Shown piece by piece: positions 9,264 through 16,076 of a stretch of 64,000 nucleotides of DNA. Positions within the stretch are counted from its first letter, which is position 1. Every line of letters starts with the position of its first letter. The DNA is taken from NCBI RefSeq assembly GCF_002356355.1, contig NZ_AP018052.1:248001-312000 (forward strand), given 5' to 3'. This DNA comes from Thiohalobacter thiocyanaticus. GTDB taxonomy: Bacteria > Pseudomonadota > Gammaproteobacteria > Thiohalobacterales > Thiohalobacteraceae. A program made the translations under genes and the position numbers. The notes under the pieces are model-generated. The model was not told where the DNA came from and did no database searches. It saw only the letters and a program-made list of their open reading frames with translations.

Positions 9264-9611
9264 CTACGAGTAATCTCCGTGCTCAATTCTTCCTAATAAA
9301 TCATCGACCTGTTGTATACCCTCATCGCTGGTGAGTAGATCTGACGGGGTATGCATACCAAGACCGCGCTGAGGTGAGGTCATCCATTCGGCCGCAGCCT
9401 CATGGGAATGAAATACTCTATCGGCATGTTCATACACAGCCAACACCTGACTTGACAGGTTGTGTCCCCTGGAATCATGTGGGGCAGCCTTTGTAACTGT
9501 GATCCTGTCATTTATCAGGAAGCAGGCTAGTTCATCGCCTGGTCCCAGACCAGCCTGTTTGCACAGATTCTCAGGTAGAGTAATGCGCCGTCTTGAGTCG
9601 AGTTTTGGCAT
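9264..9611 (-). CDS. AbrB-type DNA-binding/MbcA-ParS-Xre antitoxin fusion
   Basis: A 115-aa protein from MPKLDSRRR. Residues 1-42 are a SpoVT-AbrB swapped-hairpin DNA-binding domain (RRRITLPENLCKQAGLGPGDEL). Residues about 65-115 match the MbcA/ParS/Xre toxin-binding domain (DUF2384): AAEWMTSPQRGLGMHTPSDLL ending in DDLLGRIEHGDYS. Usual MbcA/ParS/Xre antitoxins carry an Xre-like HTH; an AbrB head is an unusual swap. No RES toxin gene is adjacent, so this is an orphan antitoxin, unlike the complete RES/Xre pair at 14267-15360. It may act as an anti-toxin or repressor; that is inference. Confidence 0.75.
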   Translation of the reverse strand: MPKLDSRRRITLPENLCKQAGLGPGDELACFLINDRITVTKAAPHDSRGHNLSSQVLAVYEHADRVFHSHEAAAEWMTSPQRGLGMHTPSDLLTSDEGIQQVDDLLGRIEHGDYS

Positions 9612-9863
9612 ATGCGTTCGTGTTATGCAGTAATGATATATCCATAAGCTAAATGGAATCACCATAGCTGATGGAACATAGAGTAACCTCATGAACTACC
9701 ATATTTGCGGAGTTTGCGCCTAATCCATGGAAGGTTGAGTTAAGCGTAATTCGTCACCTCGGATCAGCTTTTTGTATCCGTAACTGTTTAGCACATTGTC
9801 GTTTAGGTACGCGTAACGCATCTCAGTACCATTCGGTGTCCGAATCCCGCCGTGTAGCATTCG

Positions 9864-10025
9864 CTATTGTGGTTCGCTACCGCCTAGACGTGACAGCTGA
9901 CGTGCGCTTTCGCGCTCAATTAGTGCCTGAAGTCCTTTTTGCACCAGACTGACGTTGTCCGATATGCCTGTAAGCCATTTGGCTTGCTCCAGGAGTTCGT
10001 CGTCGAGATTCAGGTATATACGCAT
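9864..10025 (-). CDS. Orphan VapB-like antitoxin
   Basis: A 53-aa reading frame too short for routine calling. Its translation MRIYLNLDDELLEQAKWLTG continues with a helix ending LVQKGLQALIERESARQLSRLGG, matching type II antitoxins of the VapB/DUF2191 kind (ribbon-helix-helix head plus an IERESARxLxRLGG tail). The next 140 bp downstream contain no PIN-domain VapC toxin. It is either a stranded antitoxin or a remnant of a lost module. Confidence 0.65.
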   Translation of the reverse strand: MRIYLNLDDELLEQAKWLTGISDNVSLVQKGLQALIERESARQLSRLGGSEPQ

Positions 10026-10054
10026 GTTGTAATCCCACGGACTTGTTTTGGAGG

Positions 10055-11245
10055 TCAGGTGTCAGATTGATCCTGCAAAAGTTTTGAGTACTCATGGAGC
10101 AAAGACTCGAAATTGTTCAGAGGATTCAGTGATATTTTCACACTATCGGCCCACGTAAGCCACTCTTCTAGGTCCGGACTGGTGGGAATCATGCCGACTT
10201 CCATTCCATGTTTGACGGCTTCAATGAATGATGTAACCTCCTCTGCTTTACGCCAATCACGAGCCTTATCAAATAACTGCTGGCGCTTCTCTTTCTCGAT
10301 CTTTGCGTTACGTTCACGGCGCAACTGTTCGCGGTAAGCGGCCTCCCAGCGCTGTTTATCTGCCTCACGTTTTTCACGCAACTGTCGAGCGGCGTCGGCT
10401 GCATGAATGAATCCCGTCAAGATGGCTTCAAGTTGATCTTCGATCAGAGCCTTATTCGAATCAGACCATCGTGTACGGCTGACCATGCCGTGAAGGTAGG
10501 ATTCAATGCGCAAAGACAATTTACCAGTCGGTATATAGTCGAAGCGCTGAGACACGCGCCACCCAATCTGCCGATCCTGAAGTTCCTCTTCTTTTGATGG
10601 CTCATGATCGACCTGCTTCACTATCTCCTTCAGCTGGAAAAATAAGCGCTCACCATCGATCTCCATGTAGATTGTTTCCTTTCGCTCATCGATCCCACAT
10701 CTCCAGCCGACTTGCTCAGCCAGGGTTAGAAATCCGTGCATAAAGCGATGAGCTCTTGTTGTAGACCCAGCTGTTATCTTGAGATCAAGAACCGGAGGAT
10801 CACCGTATCGTTGGTGAAGAAACCCATATCGGTCTGTAAACTGGTTTTTAAGGTAAGCGCGAGAATCACGGACGAGTGGGTGATATCGGCTGATTCTCTC
10901 AGGCCATTTAAATTCTCTGGCTGCTACTAGTCGTGGATCAGCTGCGTCAATAGTTTCGGAGGCTGCGCTTGATCGCCCAGAATAAGATGATGGCTGAATC
11001 TCGATAGTCTCCAGAGAGGCGTCATCGACTGGCGGCAGCGGAGTGCGTTTGATCTTGTGCCCGGCGGCAAGGCGCTGCCAATGTCCCTGTGGAGGCTTTG
11101 GTACTTTGTGGCGTTTGCATTTTTTGACGAGACCCTGATCGGAGATCCCAAACTGCCCGGCGAGCTTCGTCATCGGCGTAGACCAGACGAGTTCGTACAA
11201 CTCTTTACGAGACAACACTGTCTTTTGAGGTCTCGGACTCTCCAT
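10055..11245 (-). CDS. HTH/coiled-coil cargo protein of unknown function
   Basis: 396 aa from the ATG at 11245 (MESPRPQK); an upstream in-frame start adds 39 residues running into the transposon end and is less likely. Residues about 10-55 (LSRKELYELVWSTPMTKLAGQFGISDQGLVKKC) look like a winged or HTH DNA-binding segment. A beta-rich central part follows, then a long basic coiled coil at about 285-345 (REKREADKQRWEAAYREQLRRERNAK, shown in part) and a helical tail. I do not know the family. It is the last cargo gene before the dispersed left end. Confidence 0.55.
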   Translation of the reverse strand: MESPRPQKTVLSRKELYELVWSTPMTKLAGQFGISDQGLVKKCKRHKVPKPPQGHWQRLAAGHKIKRTPLPPVDDASLETIEIQPSSYSGRSSAASETIDAADPRLVAAREFKWPERISRYHPLVRDSRAYLKNQFTDRYGFLHQRYGDPPVLDLKITAGSTTRAHRFMHGFLTLAEQVGWRCGIDERKETIYMEIDGERLFFQLKEIVKQVDHEPSKEEELQDRQIGWRVSQRFDYIPTGKLSLRIESYLHGMVSRTRWSDSNKALIEDQLEAILTGFIHAADAARQLREKREADKQRWEAAYREQLRRERNAKIEKEKRQQLFDKARDWRKAEEVTSFIEAVKHGMEVGMIPTSPDLEEWLTWADSVKISLNPLNNFESLLHEYSKLLQDQSDT

Positions 11246-11409
11246 GCCGCCCTCCCCCGGAAATGAGTCTGTTGGTGCCGGAAAGGTCTCCTCAGTCCAA
11301 TTATCAAGCCGTTTTTGGGCATTCGGCAAACTGTTCGCGAAGGCAAATGTAACCCTACACAAACCCCAGTCGGATGCTATAATTCATTGTATTGAAAAGA
11401 TAATTCAAT

Positions 11410-11551
11410 CAGGTAAGAACTTTATTCGGATAGGATCTGGAACTGGACGAGCATAGCGCTCTTCCAGGTAAGAACTTTTATTTTTGAGATGGGTAGTGGC
11501 ACCACACAGAATCAAGAGGTTACGTCCGTTCTAAGTAAGAACTTTTTTTGC
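11410..11551 (-). repeat. Left-end TnsB-like sites, three spaced 20-bp units
   Basis: Units at 11410-11429, 11465-11484 and 11532-11551 share GTAAGAACTTT. Read on the minus strand, the inner unit matches right-end unit 2 (1901-1920) at 15 of 20 positions, with the shared pattern GAATAAA then CTT then CCTG. The outer unit ends 8 bp from the ACA terminus, mirroring the right end. Spacing of 55 and 67 bp matches the dispersed site layout of Tn7 left ends. Confidence 0.8.
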
Positions 11552-12388
11552 CAAGGACACGACCTTTCCGGCAAAGAATCGCTCAGTCCAGAGCTTCAGG
11601 CTTTCCTTCTCTGCAGGGCCGAGGAAGCGCTCGACATCCCGGCGTGCCTCATTCCAGTCGATCCGGGCAATCCTGTCGGATAACGTGCCGGCGAGCCAAT
11701 CCATATCCACAGTAATGTGTTCGCCTTTCCAGGGGCCGAACTGATCAAGAGCAGCTTCAAGATGCGGCAGGTTTGGGGTAATGCCCTGTTTCACATACCA
11801 GTTAAAATCGTACCAGTCCCGGCCTTTAATGTAAGGACGACATAACAAGGCATGAAGTTTAAGCGAAAAATTACTGCTCAAATCCTGATGGCAGACCTCG
11901 AAATCGAGCGGAAAATCCAGATAACTATAATCAAACTCTGATCCGGCCGGGGGATGAGCATCAATCTCCAGCTTGATTTTCAACTTCTGATCGCGCTGAC
12001 CTTGATAGAAGGACAGGTTCAGCTGTTGGGCAACTGAATCATCCTTCAGCAGTGCTGTTCTGACGGGCCTCTCCATCTGCTGTTTATCCAGCACTTCGGA
12101 TCTGAGTCCAAACTCCTCCAAACCTTTCAGGAGCTTCCCCAGAAAAGGTTCCCATGCAAAATCGGCATCGGGTTGCTTGAGAATGAAATCGAGGTCTTCT
12201 GAGAATCTGGGCAGCTTATGCAGGATGCGCAGACTGGTGCCACCCTGAAAGGCGGCAACTTCAAAGAAATCGGCACGCCATAGCGAGTACAGTGCGACTT
12301 CCTGGAGAATCTCCTTGAGCGCCTGTTCCTCCTCAATCGGATTAGAGATCTGGTAGCTGTCGAGCCGTTGCTGGATAAGATCAATCAT
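11531..12388 (-). CDS. abiEii: AbiEii/AbiGii nucleotidyltransferase toxin
   Basis: Toxin of a type IV AbiE abortive-infection module. The 285-aa product has the DUF1814 nucleotidyltransferase signature: FQGGTSLRILHKLPRFSEDL, with Gly49-Gly50-Thr51-Ser52 and the SEDLD acidic motif (Ser63-Asp67). Its start overlaps the antitoxin gene by 8 bp. The last ten codons (from about residue 277) come from the transposon end. Joining the flanks across the CGACC duplication restores a C-terminus KVDRLKAL whose TGA abuts the glmS TAA. The core fold lies upstream of the changed tail, so activity may be retained. Confidence 0.9.
   Translation of the reverse strand: MIDLIQQRLDSYQISNPIEEEQALKEILQEVALYSLWRADFFEVAAFQGGTSLRILHKLPRFSEDLDFILKQPDADFAWEPFLGKLLKGLEEFGLRSEVLDKQQMERPVRTALLKDDSVAQQLNLSFYQGQRDQKLKIKLEIDAHPPAGSEFDYSYLDFPLDFEVCHQDLSSNFSLKLHALLCRPYIKGRDWYDFNWYVKQGITPNLPHLEAALDQFGPWKGEHITVDMDWLAGTLSDRIARIDWNEARRDVERFLGPAEKESLKLWTERFFAGKVVSLAKKVLT
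11560..11564. repeat. Target-site duplication CGACC, abiEii side
   Basis: CGACC directly after the ACA terminus at 11557-11559, identical to 1868-1872. It falls inside abiEii codons near residue 276. Confidence 0.9.
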
Positions 12389-13034
12389 TGCCTAATTCCC
12401 TGGCCAGTGATTTGAGGAATGCCCTGACCCGTTTCTGCTTATAGACCGCCTCCAGCGTACGGATTTCAGCGCTGGTGATCCCGCGCAGAAGCTCATACTC
12501 GATGCGCAGGCCCCGGGTCAGCCAGTCCAGACCCTGCCACTCCACCTTGCGCAGACACACCAGGTCCATCATCGCGCGCATGGGGCGCGCGACCAGCATG
12601 GTCTGGTGCAGCCGCTGTTCCCGGTCGACCAACTCAAGAAACCGGCCGGTCTGGATCGCCAGCGGATGGAAGGTGAATTCGCCGAATTCGGAGTGAGAGT
12701 AGGAAAGCGATTTCCGCCCCGGTGTCACGCTGGCCGTGACCCGGACCGCCTCGGGAATCCATCCGTGATGCGCCAGGGCGGTCTCGAACGAGACATAGCT
12801 GCCCGGCACATAGGCCTGGGCCAGCGCAAATGGGTGGACAGGATAATCGCGGAAGCGGCTATCGAGGACATAGCTGCCCCGCCGCAGACGCAACAACTCC
12901 CCGGCCTTCATGGCGCGATTGACCAGGTGATAGCGCCTTTGCCTGCTGCCCGTAATAATCCGATCCAGCTGCTTCTCGTTAAGAATACGATTTTTCAGTT
13001 CTGAATCAATGAGTTGTTCAGTCAGTGTCTGCAC
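12381..13034 (-). CDS. abiEi: AbiEi family antitoxin/autorepressor
   Basis: Antitoxin partner of AbiEii. The 217-aa protein has an N-terminal winged-helix region (RQRRYHLVNRAMKAGELLRL, GSYVLDSRF) and a C-terminal AbiEi domain (YVPGSYVSFETALAHHGWIP, VTPGRKSLSYS), the standard layout of AbiEi. It begins with GTG at 13034 and overlaps abiEii by 8 bp, giving coupled translation. Known: AbiEi represses its own promoter by binding inverted repeats; a 43-bp palindrome lies immediately upstream here. Confidence 0.9.
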   Translation of the reverse strand: MQTLTEQLIDSELKNRILNEKQLDRIITGSRQRRYHLVNRAMKAGELLRLRRGSYVLDSRFRDYPVHPFALAQAYVPGSYVSFETALAHHGWIPEAVRVTASVTPGRKSLSYSHSEFGEFTFHPLAIQTGRFLELVDREQRLHQTMLVARPMRAMMDLVCLRKVEWQGLDWLTRGLRIEYELLRGITSAEIRTLEAVYKQKRVRAFLKSLARELGND

Positions 13035-13037
13035 ATA

Positions 13038-13080
13038 AAAATTCTACAAACTTCCATATTTAGGAAGTTTAGAGAATTTT
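13038..13080. promoter_or_regulatory. Palindromic operator upstream of abiEi
   Basis: AAACTTCC (13048-13055) and GGAAGTTT (13063-13070) flank a 7-nt spacer. AAAATTCT (13038-13045) and AGAATTTT (13073-13080) form an outer pair about the same centre, 13059. It starts 4 bp before the abiEi start codon, where AbiEi autoregulatory binding is expected. Confidence 0.7.
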
Positions 13081-13157
13081 ATTTGAATTGCAACTGATCC
13101 AGCAGGTTTCCCGCCTCCACGCTCCAACAGCCGCTGGAGAACTCGAACCAAACCTGC

Positions 13158-13377
13158 CAGCGTCCGCGGCGGCAAGCTGATCGTCTTTGCCGATGAACAT
13201 GCCGGCGTGGTCGAGAGCGAGAACATGGCCGTGCTCCCCGTCGCGCCCACCGACGATTGCATCGCGCCCAGCATCTTCACCATCCCGCTGCAGCTGCTGT
13301 CGTATCACGTGGCGGTGCTGAAGGTGACGGATGTGGATCAGCCGAGGAATCTGGCGAAGTCGGTTACGGTCGAGTGA
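13158..13377 (+). pseudogene. Duplicated, decayed 3' end of glmS
   Basis: This 220-bp segment aligns without gaps to 1628-1847 (offset 11,530) with 23 differences by my count; the last 95 bp before the stop region differ at one base. That change turns the conserved GTDVDQ into VTDVDQ. Weaker similarity with small deletions continues upstream to about 13105, so the reading frame is broken. With the intact glmS it brackets abiE plus the Tn7-like element. It marks either an older insertion boundary or the displaced resident glmS end, and retains an attTn7-like target. Confidence 0.88.
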
Positions 13378-13387
13378 ATTATGCGCT

Positions 13388-14158
13388 TCAGCCTCTAAAG
13401 ACATGCTGTCTGTGGTGATAAAGAAATTCCTTTAGAGGAGGAAACTTTTCTGGCAAGTCTATAGGCTTGTTTTCATAGTATTTGATCGCGATTTTGTAAA
13501 ACGAGTCCTCTCCAGAATGTTCCACATCCGATACCCGCAGGGTCATATCGTCATTTATCGTGATTAATCCAATGTCGAATGCTTTGTCATGCAGCATCGA
13601 TAATGCTAATCCGTTACTGGGGTTTAATCTGTTTCTCTCATCTGTTCGCCATGGGATTATGTGGCTGGCAACTAAAAGTTCAGGAATGGCGAGTCCTGTA
13701 ATACAGCATCTGTAATTATATGCACTTAATACAGCGCGCCTGAAGAAATTCTGCTTAATCCTTGCCTTTGATTTTATTTCCTTTTCGGTCCCGGAATAGT
13801 CTTCCATTCCTGTTAAATCGTTTTCCCTCGCGATAGGCTGATCATTATTCATGGCGACAATCAGCGCCGATTCTGATTCTATTGCAAAGCTTTCCCAGTC
13901 ACTTTGCATTTCATCCCACATTCTCTTGTCGGAAGCGGATGCGCCGGAGAGTCCCTTGCGCCCTGTGGAAGTTATTGCAGGATCGAGGCTTGCAATGTTC
14001 GTCAATTTCATTGCCAATGCCGAAGGCGTTCTTCCGATACTTTCAGCGAATTTGATGATCTCAGGATTTCTCGAGTGGAGCTTGCCAAAAGGCATTTGAC
14101 AATAAAGACCGAATGCAACCAGTAATTGCCAACGTGTCCATCCTTTATTACCGTTCAT
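13388..14158 (-). CDS. HNH endonuclease (HNH_2 type)
   Basis: A 256-aa protein. The N-terminal half is helical (GKLHSRNPEIIKFAESIGRTPSALAMKL). The C-terminal HNH_2-type domain has YRCCITG, LLVASHIIPW, NPSNGLALSMLHDKAFDIGL and ends YHHRQHVFRG, typical of putative restriction-type HNH nucleases found beside defence genes. Its stop lies 11 bp from the stop of the glmS pseudogene, repeating the tail-to-tail arrangement inferred for abiEii and glmS. Confidence 0.82.
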   Translation of the reverse strand: MNGNKGWTRWQLLVAFGLYCQMPFGKLHSRNPEIIKFAESIGRTPSALAMKLTNIASLDPAITSTGRKGLSGASASDKRMWDEMQSDWESFAIESESALIVAMNNDQPIARENDLTGMEDYSGTEKEIKSKARIKQNFFRRAVLSAYNYRCCITGLAIPELLVASHIIPWRTDERNRLNPSNGLALSMLHDKAFDIGLITINDDMTLRVSDVEHSGEDSFYKIAIKYYENKPIDLPEKFPPLKEFLYHHRQHVFRG

Positions 14159-14266
14159 GGGCGGCCCTGAGATATGTCTGGGTTATATAGTTATGATGTG
14201 TGTGTATGCTGCGCCGTACATCGCAATCCGAATCGTCGGCCACATATTGTGAAGTCATATTCAGCC

Positions 14267-14953
14267 TCAGGGGAAGTCGCTTTTCCTGTAGACATTGCTG
14301 ATGCGCTCCCCATCCCAGACATAACACAGATGCGGCCCCTGCACTGCCGGCTGCAGGACCTTCGGCCTGAACACGGCGACACACTCACCGCCCGGGCCAC
14401 GCACGCTGCTGTAGACGATGCCGTTCGAGCCGGCGTCACGCAGGCTGCGGGCGAAGCGCTGGGCGGCGGCGTACCGGGTCGGGTCGGGATCGTACAGTTC
14501 CGGTAGCCTGTCCTGGCAGTCGGCGATATCGTGCAGTTCGGCATCGATGTCTGAGGCATAACTGCGCATGTCGATCTCGAGCGGGGGCTCCCGAGTGGCG
14601 GCGAGGAAGCGGGCGCGGTGGAAGGCGGTCTCCGCGACCGCGGTCTCAAGGCTGTCGGCGGCGTAGTACACGCCATAGGTGCCGTCGCTGAAGCGGCTGC
14701 CTGTCGGGTTGATATGGGTGAAGGCGGCCATGATGGGGGTGGTGCCGGGGCCGTGGATGCGGTCGGCTTCCGGTACCAGGTGGATGTCGCCGATCTCGTC
14801 GCGCAGGCGGTCGTTGGTCAGGCCCTCGATCTCCAGGATAATCTCCAGGTCCTCGTCACGCGTCACCCGGTCGAACAGGTCAACGGGAGGAAAGCGGCTG
14901 GAGACCAGGCGCCAGGACGGGCACCAGCACACCCGGCGCAGTTCCGGGGTCAT
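14267..14953 (-). CDS. RES-domain toxin
   Basis: Toxin of a RES/Xre (type II) pair. RES toxins are ADP-ribosyltransferase-fold enzymes that deplete NAD+. The 228-aa protein from MTPELRRVCW shows the RES signature: NPTGSRFSDGTYGVYYAADSLETAVAE with the R-x-Y-E pattern (Arg, Tyr, Glu residues), and later SNGIVYSSVRGPGG. The long frame upstream of this start is an artefact overlapping the antitoxin. The start overlaps the antitoxin stop by 4 bp (ATGA), so the two are translationally coupled. Confidence 0.88.
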   Translation of the reverse strand: MTPELRRVCWCPSWRLVSSRFPPVDLFDRVTRDEDLEIILEIEGLTNDRLRDEIGDIHLVPEADRIHGPGTTPIMAAFTHINPTGSRFSDGTYGVYYAADSLETAVAETAFHRARFLAATREPPLEIDMRSYASDIDAELHDIADCQDRLPELYDPDPTRYAAAQRFARSLRDAGSNGIVYSSVRGPGGECVAVFRPKVLQPAVQGPHLCYVWDGERISNVYRKSDFP

Positions 14954-15360
14954 GACCAGCCGCGCTGAGCATCCAGGTACTGGCGGACCACATACAGGTC
15001 GGCGACGTTGCCGGAGAGCATGCGATCCAGTGCGGAGCGGTCGCCGAACAGGGTGGCGTCGTTCGGTCGGTGAATCCACTGATCGGCGGATTCCGCCTTC
15101 GGTAGCAGGATCTGCAGGTCCTTGTAGATCCCGAAGATGTATGACAGCCGTTCCAGCTTTTCCCGGCTCAACCGGGCGCTTTCCGGCTCGCGTTTCCATT
15201 TGAAGAAGGTGCTGCGGGTGCGCTCATCGAAGCCGAGCAGCGTCATGGCCTGTTCGGTGTTCAGGTTCCAGTCCCGGACAATATTGAAATAGGTCCGCAG
15301 CGCGGCACCTGCGGTCCGGGCGGGGTCGCGGGCGAGTTGCTGTTCAGCGGCGGTGGGCAT
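14950..15360 (-). CDS. MbcA/ParS/Xre antitoxin
   Basis: Antitoxin cognate to the RES toxin. 136 aa from MPTAAEQQ, preceded by an AGGAGG ribosome site. The N-terminal part is an Xre-like helical DNA-binding domain (EQAMTLLGFDERTRSTFFKW) and the C-terminal part a toxin-binding domain (DQWIHRPNDATLFGDRSALDRML). A cluster of inverted repeats upstream is the probable autoregulatory operator. Confidence 0.85.
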   Translation of the reverse strand: MPTAAEQQLARDPARTAGAALRTYFNIVRDWNLNTEQAMTLLGFDERTRSTFFKWKREPESARLSREKLERLSYIFGIYKDLQILLPKAESADQWIHRPNDATLFGDRSALDRMLSGNVADLYVVRQYLDAQRGWS

Positions 15361-15412
15361 GGTTGCCTCCTGTTGCCTGTCCGCTCTGATCAATGGTTCG
15401 GCGGGTATTATT

Positions 15413-15439
15413 TAATACTTAATATTATATTTAGTATTA
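15413..15439. promoter_or_regulatory. Inverted repeat operator of the RES/Xre pair
   Basis: TAATACT (15413-15419) and AGTATTA (15433-15439) form an inverted repeat in a very AT-rich promoter 53 bp upstream of the antitoxin start. Related half-sites (GTATTA at 15406, CATACTA at 15443) sit on both sides, suggesting cooperative binding. Confidence 0.55.
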
Positions 15440-15550
15440 TTTCATACTAAAAGCAAGCCTTGGTGACCTCTTGTAATTGCCCATATTTTGTTGGGTTTAC
15501 ATCAAGGCAGCACTATTAAGATGTATTTACATTATTATGGGTGATCCGCA

Positions 15551-15844
15551 ATGAGCTCTCTCAATACAGCCCGACAGCCCGATGCCGCCGCGACCGGACC
15601 AGTCTGCGCCGCGGGAATAGACGGCTTCGAAGACGTCTCGGCCCGGGACCCGCAGCGCGGTATCAACCTTGCCCTGTTCCATCCCGGGGCGCTGGCAGGG
15701 TCGGGTCCGGTATGGCAGCAGGCCTGGCTGTGCGATACCCGCGCGGAGGGCGTCGCCTTCTACAGCAGGGAATACGGGGCGGCCTGCCGATTTCCGCAGG
15801 CGCTGTTCGAGGTGGAGAGCATGCTGCCGACGCCGGCGGTGTAA
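15551..15844 (+). CDS. Hypothetical small protein
   Basis: A 97-aa frame (MSSLNTARQP start, EVESMLPTPAV end) with plausible GC-rich codon use, no recognised family, no signal peptide and a weak ribosome site. Two other frames overlap here; this one looks most protein-like (LFHPGALAGSGPVWQQAWLC). Confidence 0.4.
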   Translation: MSSLNTARQPDAAATGPVCAAGIDGFEDVSARDPQRGINLALFHPGALAGSGPVWQQAWLCDTRAEGVAFYSREYGAACRFPQALFEVESMLPTPAV

Positions 15845-15910
15845 CCCGGGCGATATCGTCTGAACGCTGGGCTGGCGGAAACGGTGTTGAGCCGAATGGC
15901 AGTTATTTTA

Positions 15911-15996
15911 CGTCATGGCGAGTCCAGCGTGGCAATCTCATACTGCAGAATCAGTCGGTTGGAGATTGCCATGTCACTTCGGTTCCGCGCAATGAC
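15911..15996. repeat. Palindromic repeat family A, copy 1
   Basis: An ~86-bp element: CGTCATGGCGAG, GGCAATCTC, a variable loop, GGAGATTGCC, CGCAATGAC. Inverted arms are shared with copies at 19184, 24805 and 63445. Flanking GAGCCGAAT/ATTCGGCTT extends the palindrome. Confidence 0.8.
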
Positions 15997-16076
15997 AGGT
16001 GTTATTCGGCTTAACTGAGTACCATTCGGAGTTGAGCCCTGATTCAGCCCGGGTTTGCACCCAGGCCCGACCGGGA

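Larger units (their letters stand above)
1873..11559. mobile_element. Non-autonomous Tn7-like element with defence-type cargo
   Basis: Seen: 9,687 bp bounded by 5'-TGT and ACA-3', flanked by identical CGACC, inserted 25 bp after the glmS stop. Each end carries 20-bp repeats of one motif in inverted orientation, the outermost unit exactly 8 bp from each terminus. The glmS-proximal end has three packed units (1881-1940); the distal end has three spaced units (11410-11551). Known: Tn7 has a compact right end next to glmS and a dispersed left end, bound by TnsB, with TGT/ACA termini and 5-bp duplications. No tnsA, B, C, D or E homologue is encoded inside, so mobilisation would need functions in trans. 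The interior is visibly AT-richer than the flanks and lacks the genome's palindromic intergenic repeats. Confidence 0.88.

Noticed and set aside
13411-13440. TGTGGTGATAAAG after the glmS pseudogene as a second Tn7-like terminus
   Set aside because: It resembles the right-end start but encodes the conserved YHHRQHVF C-terminus of the HNH protein, has no repeated 20-bp units and no matching duplication.
15541-16014. 157-aa frame overlapping the small hypothetical gene
   Set aside because: Arg-rich shadow frame running into a palindromic repeat; the 97-aa frame is more plausible.
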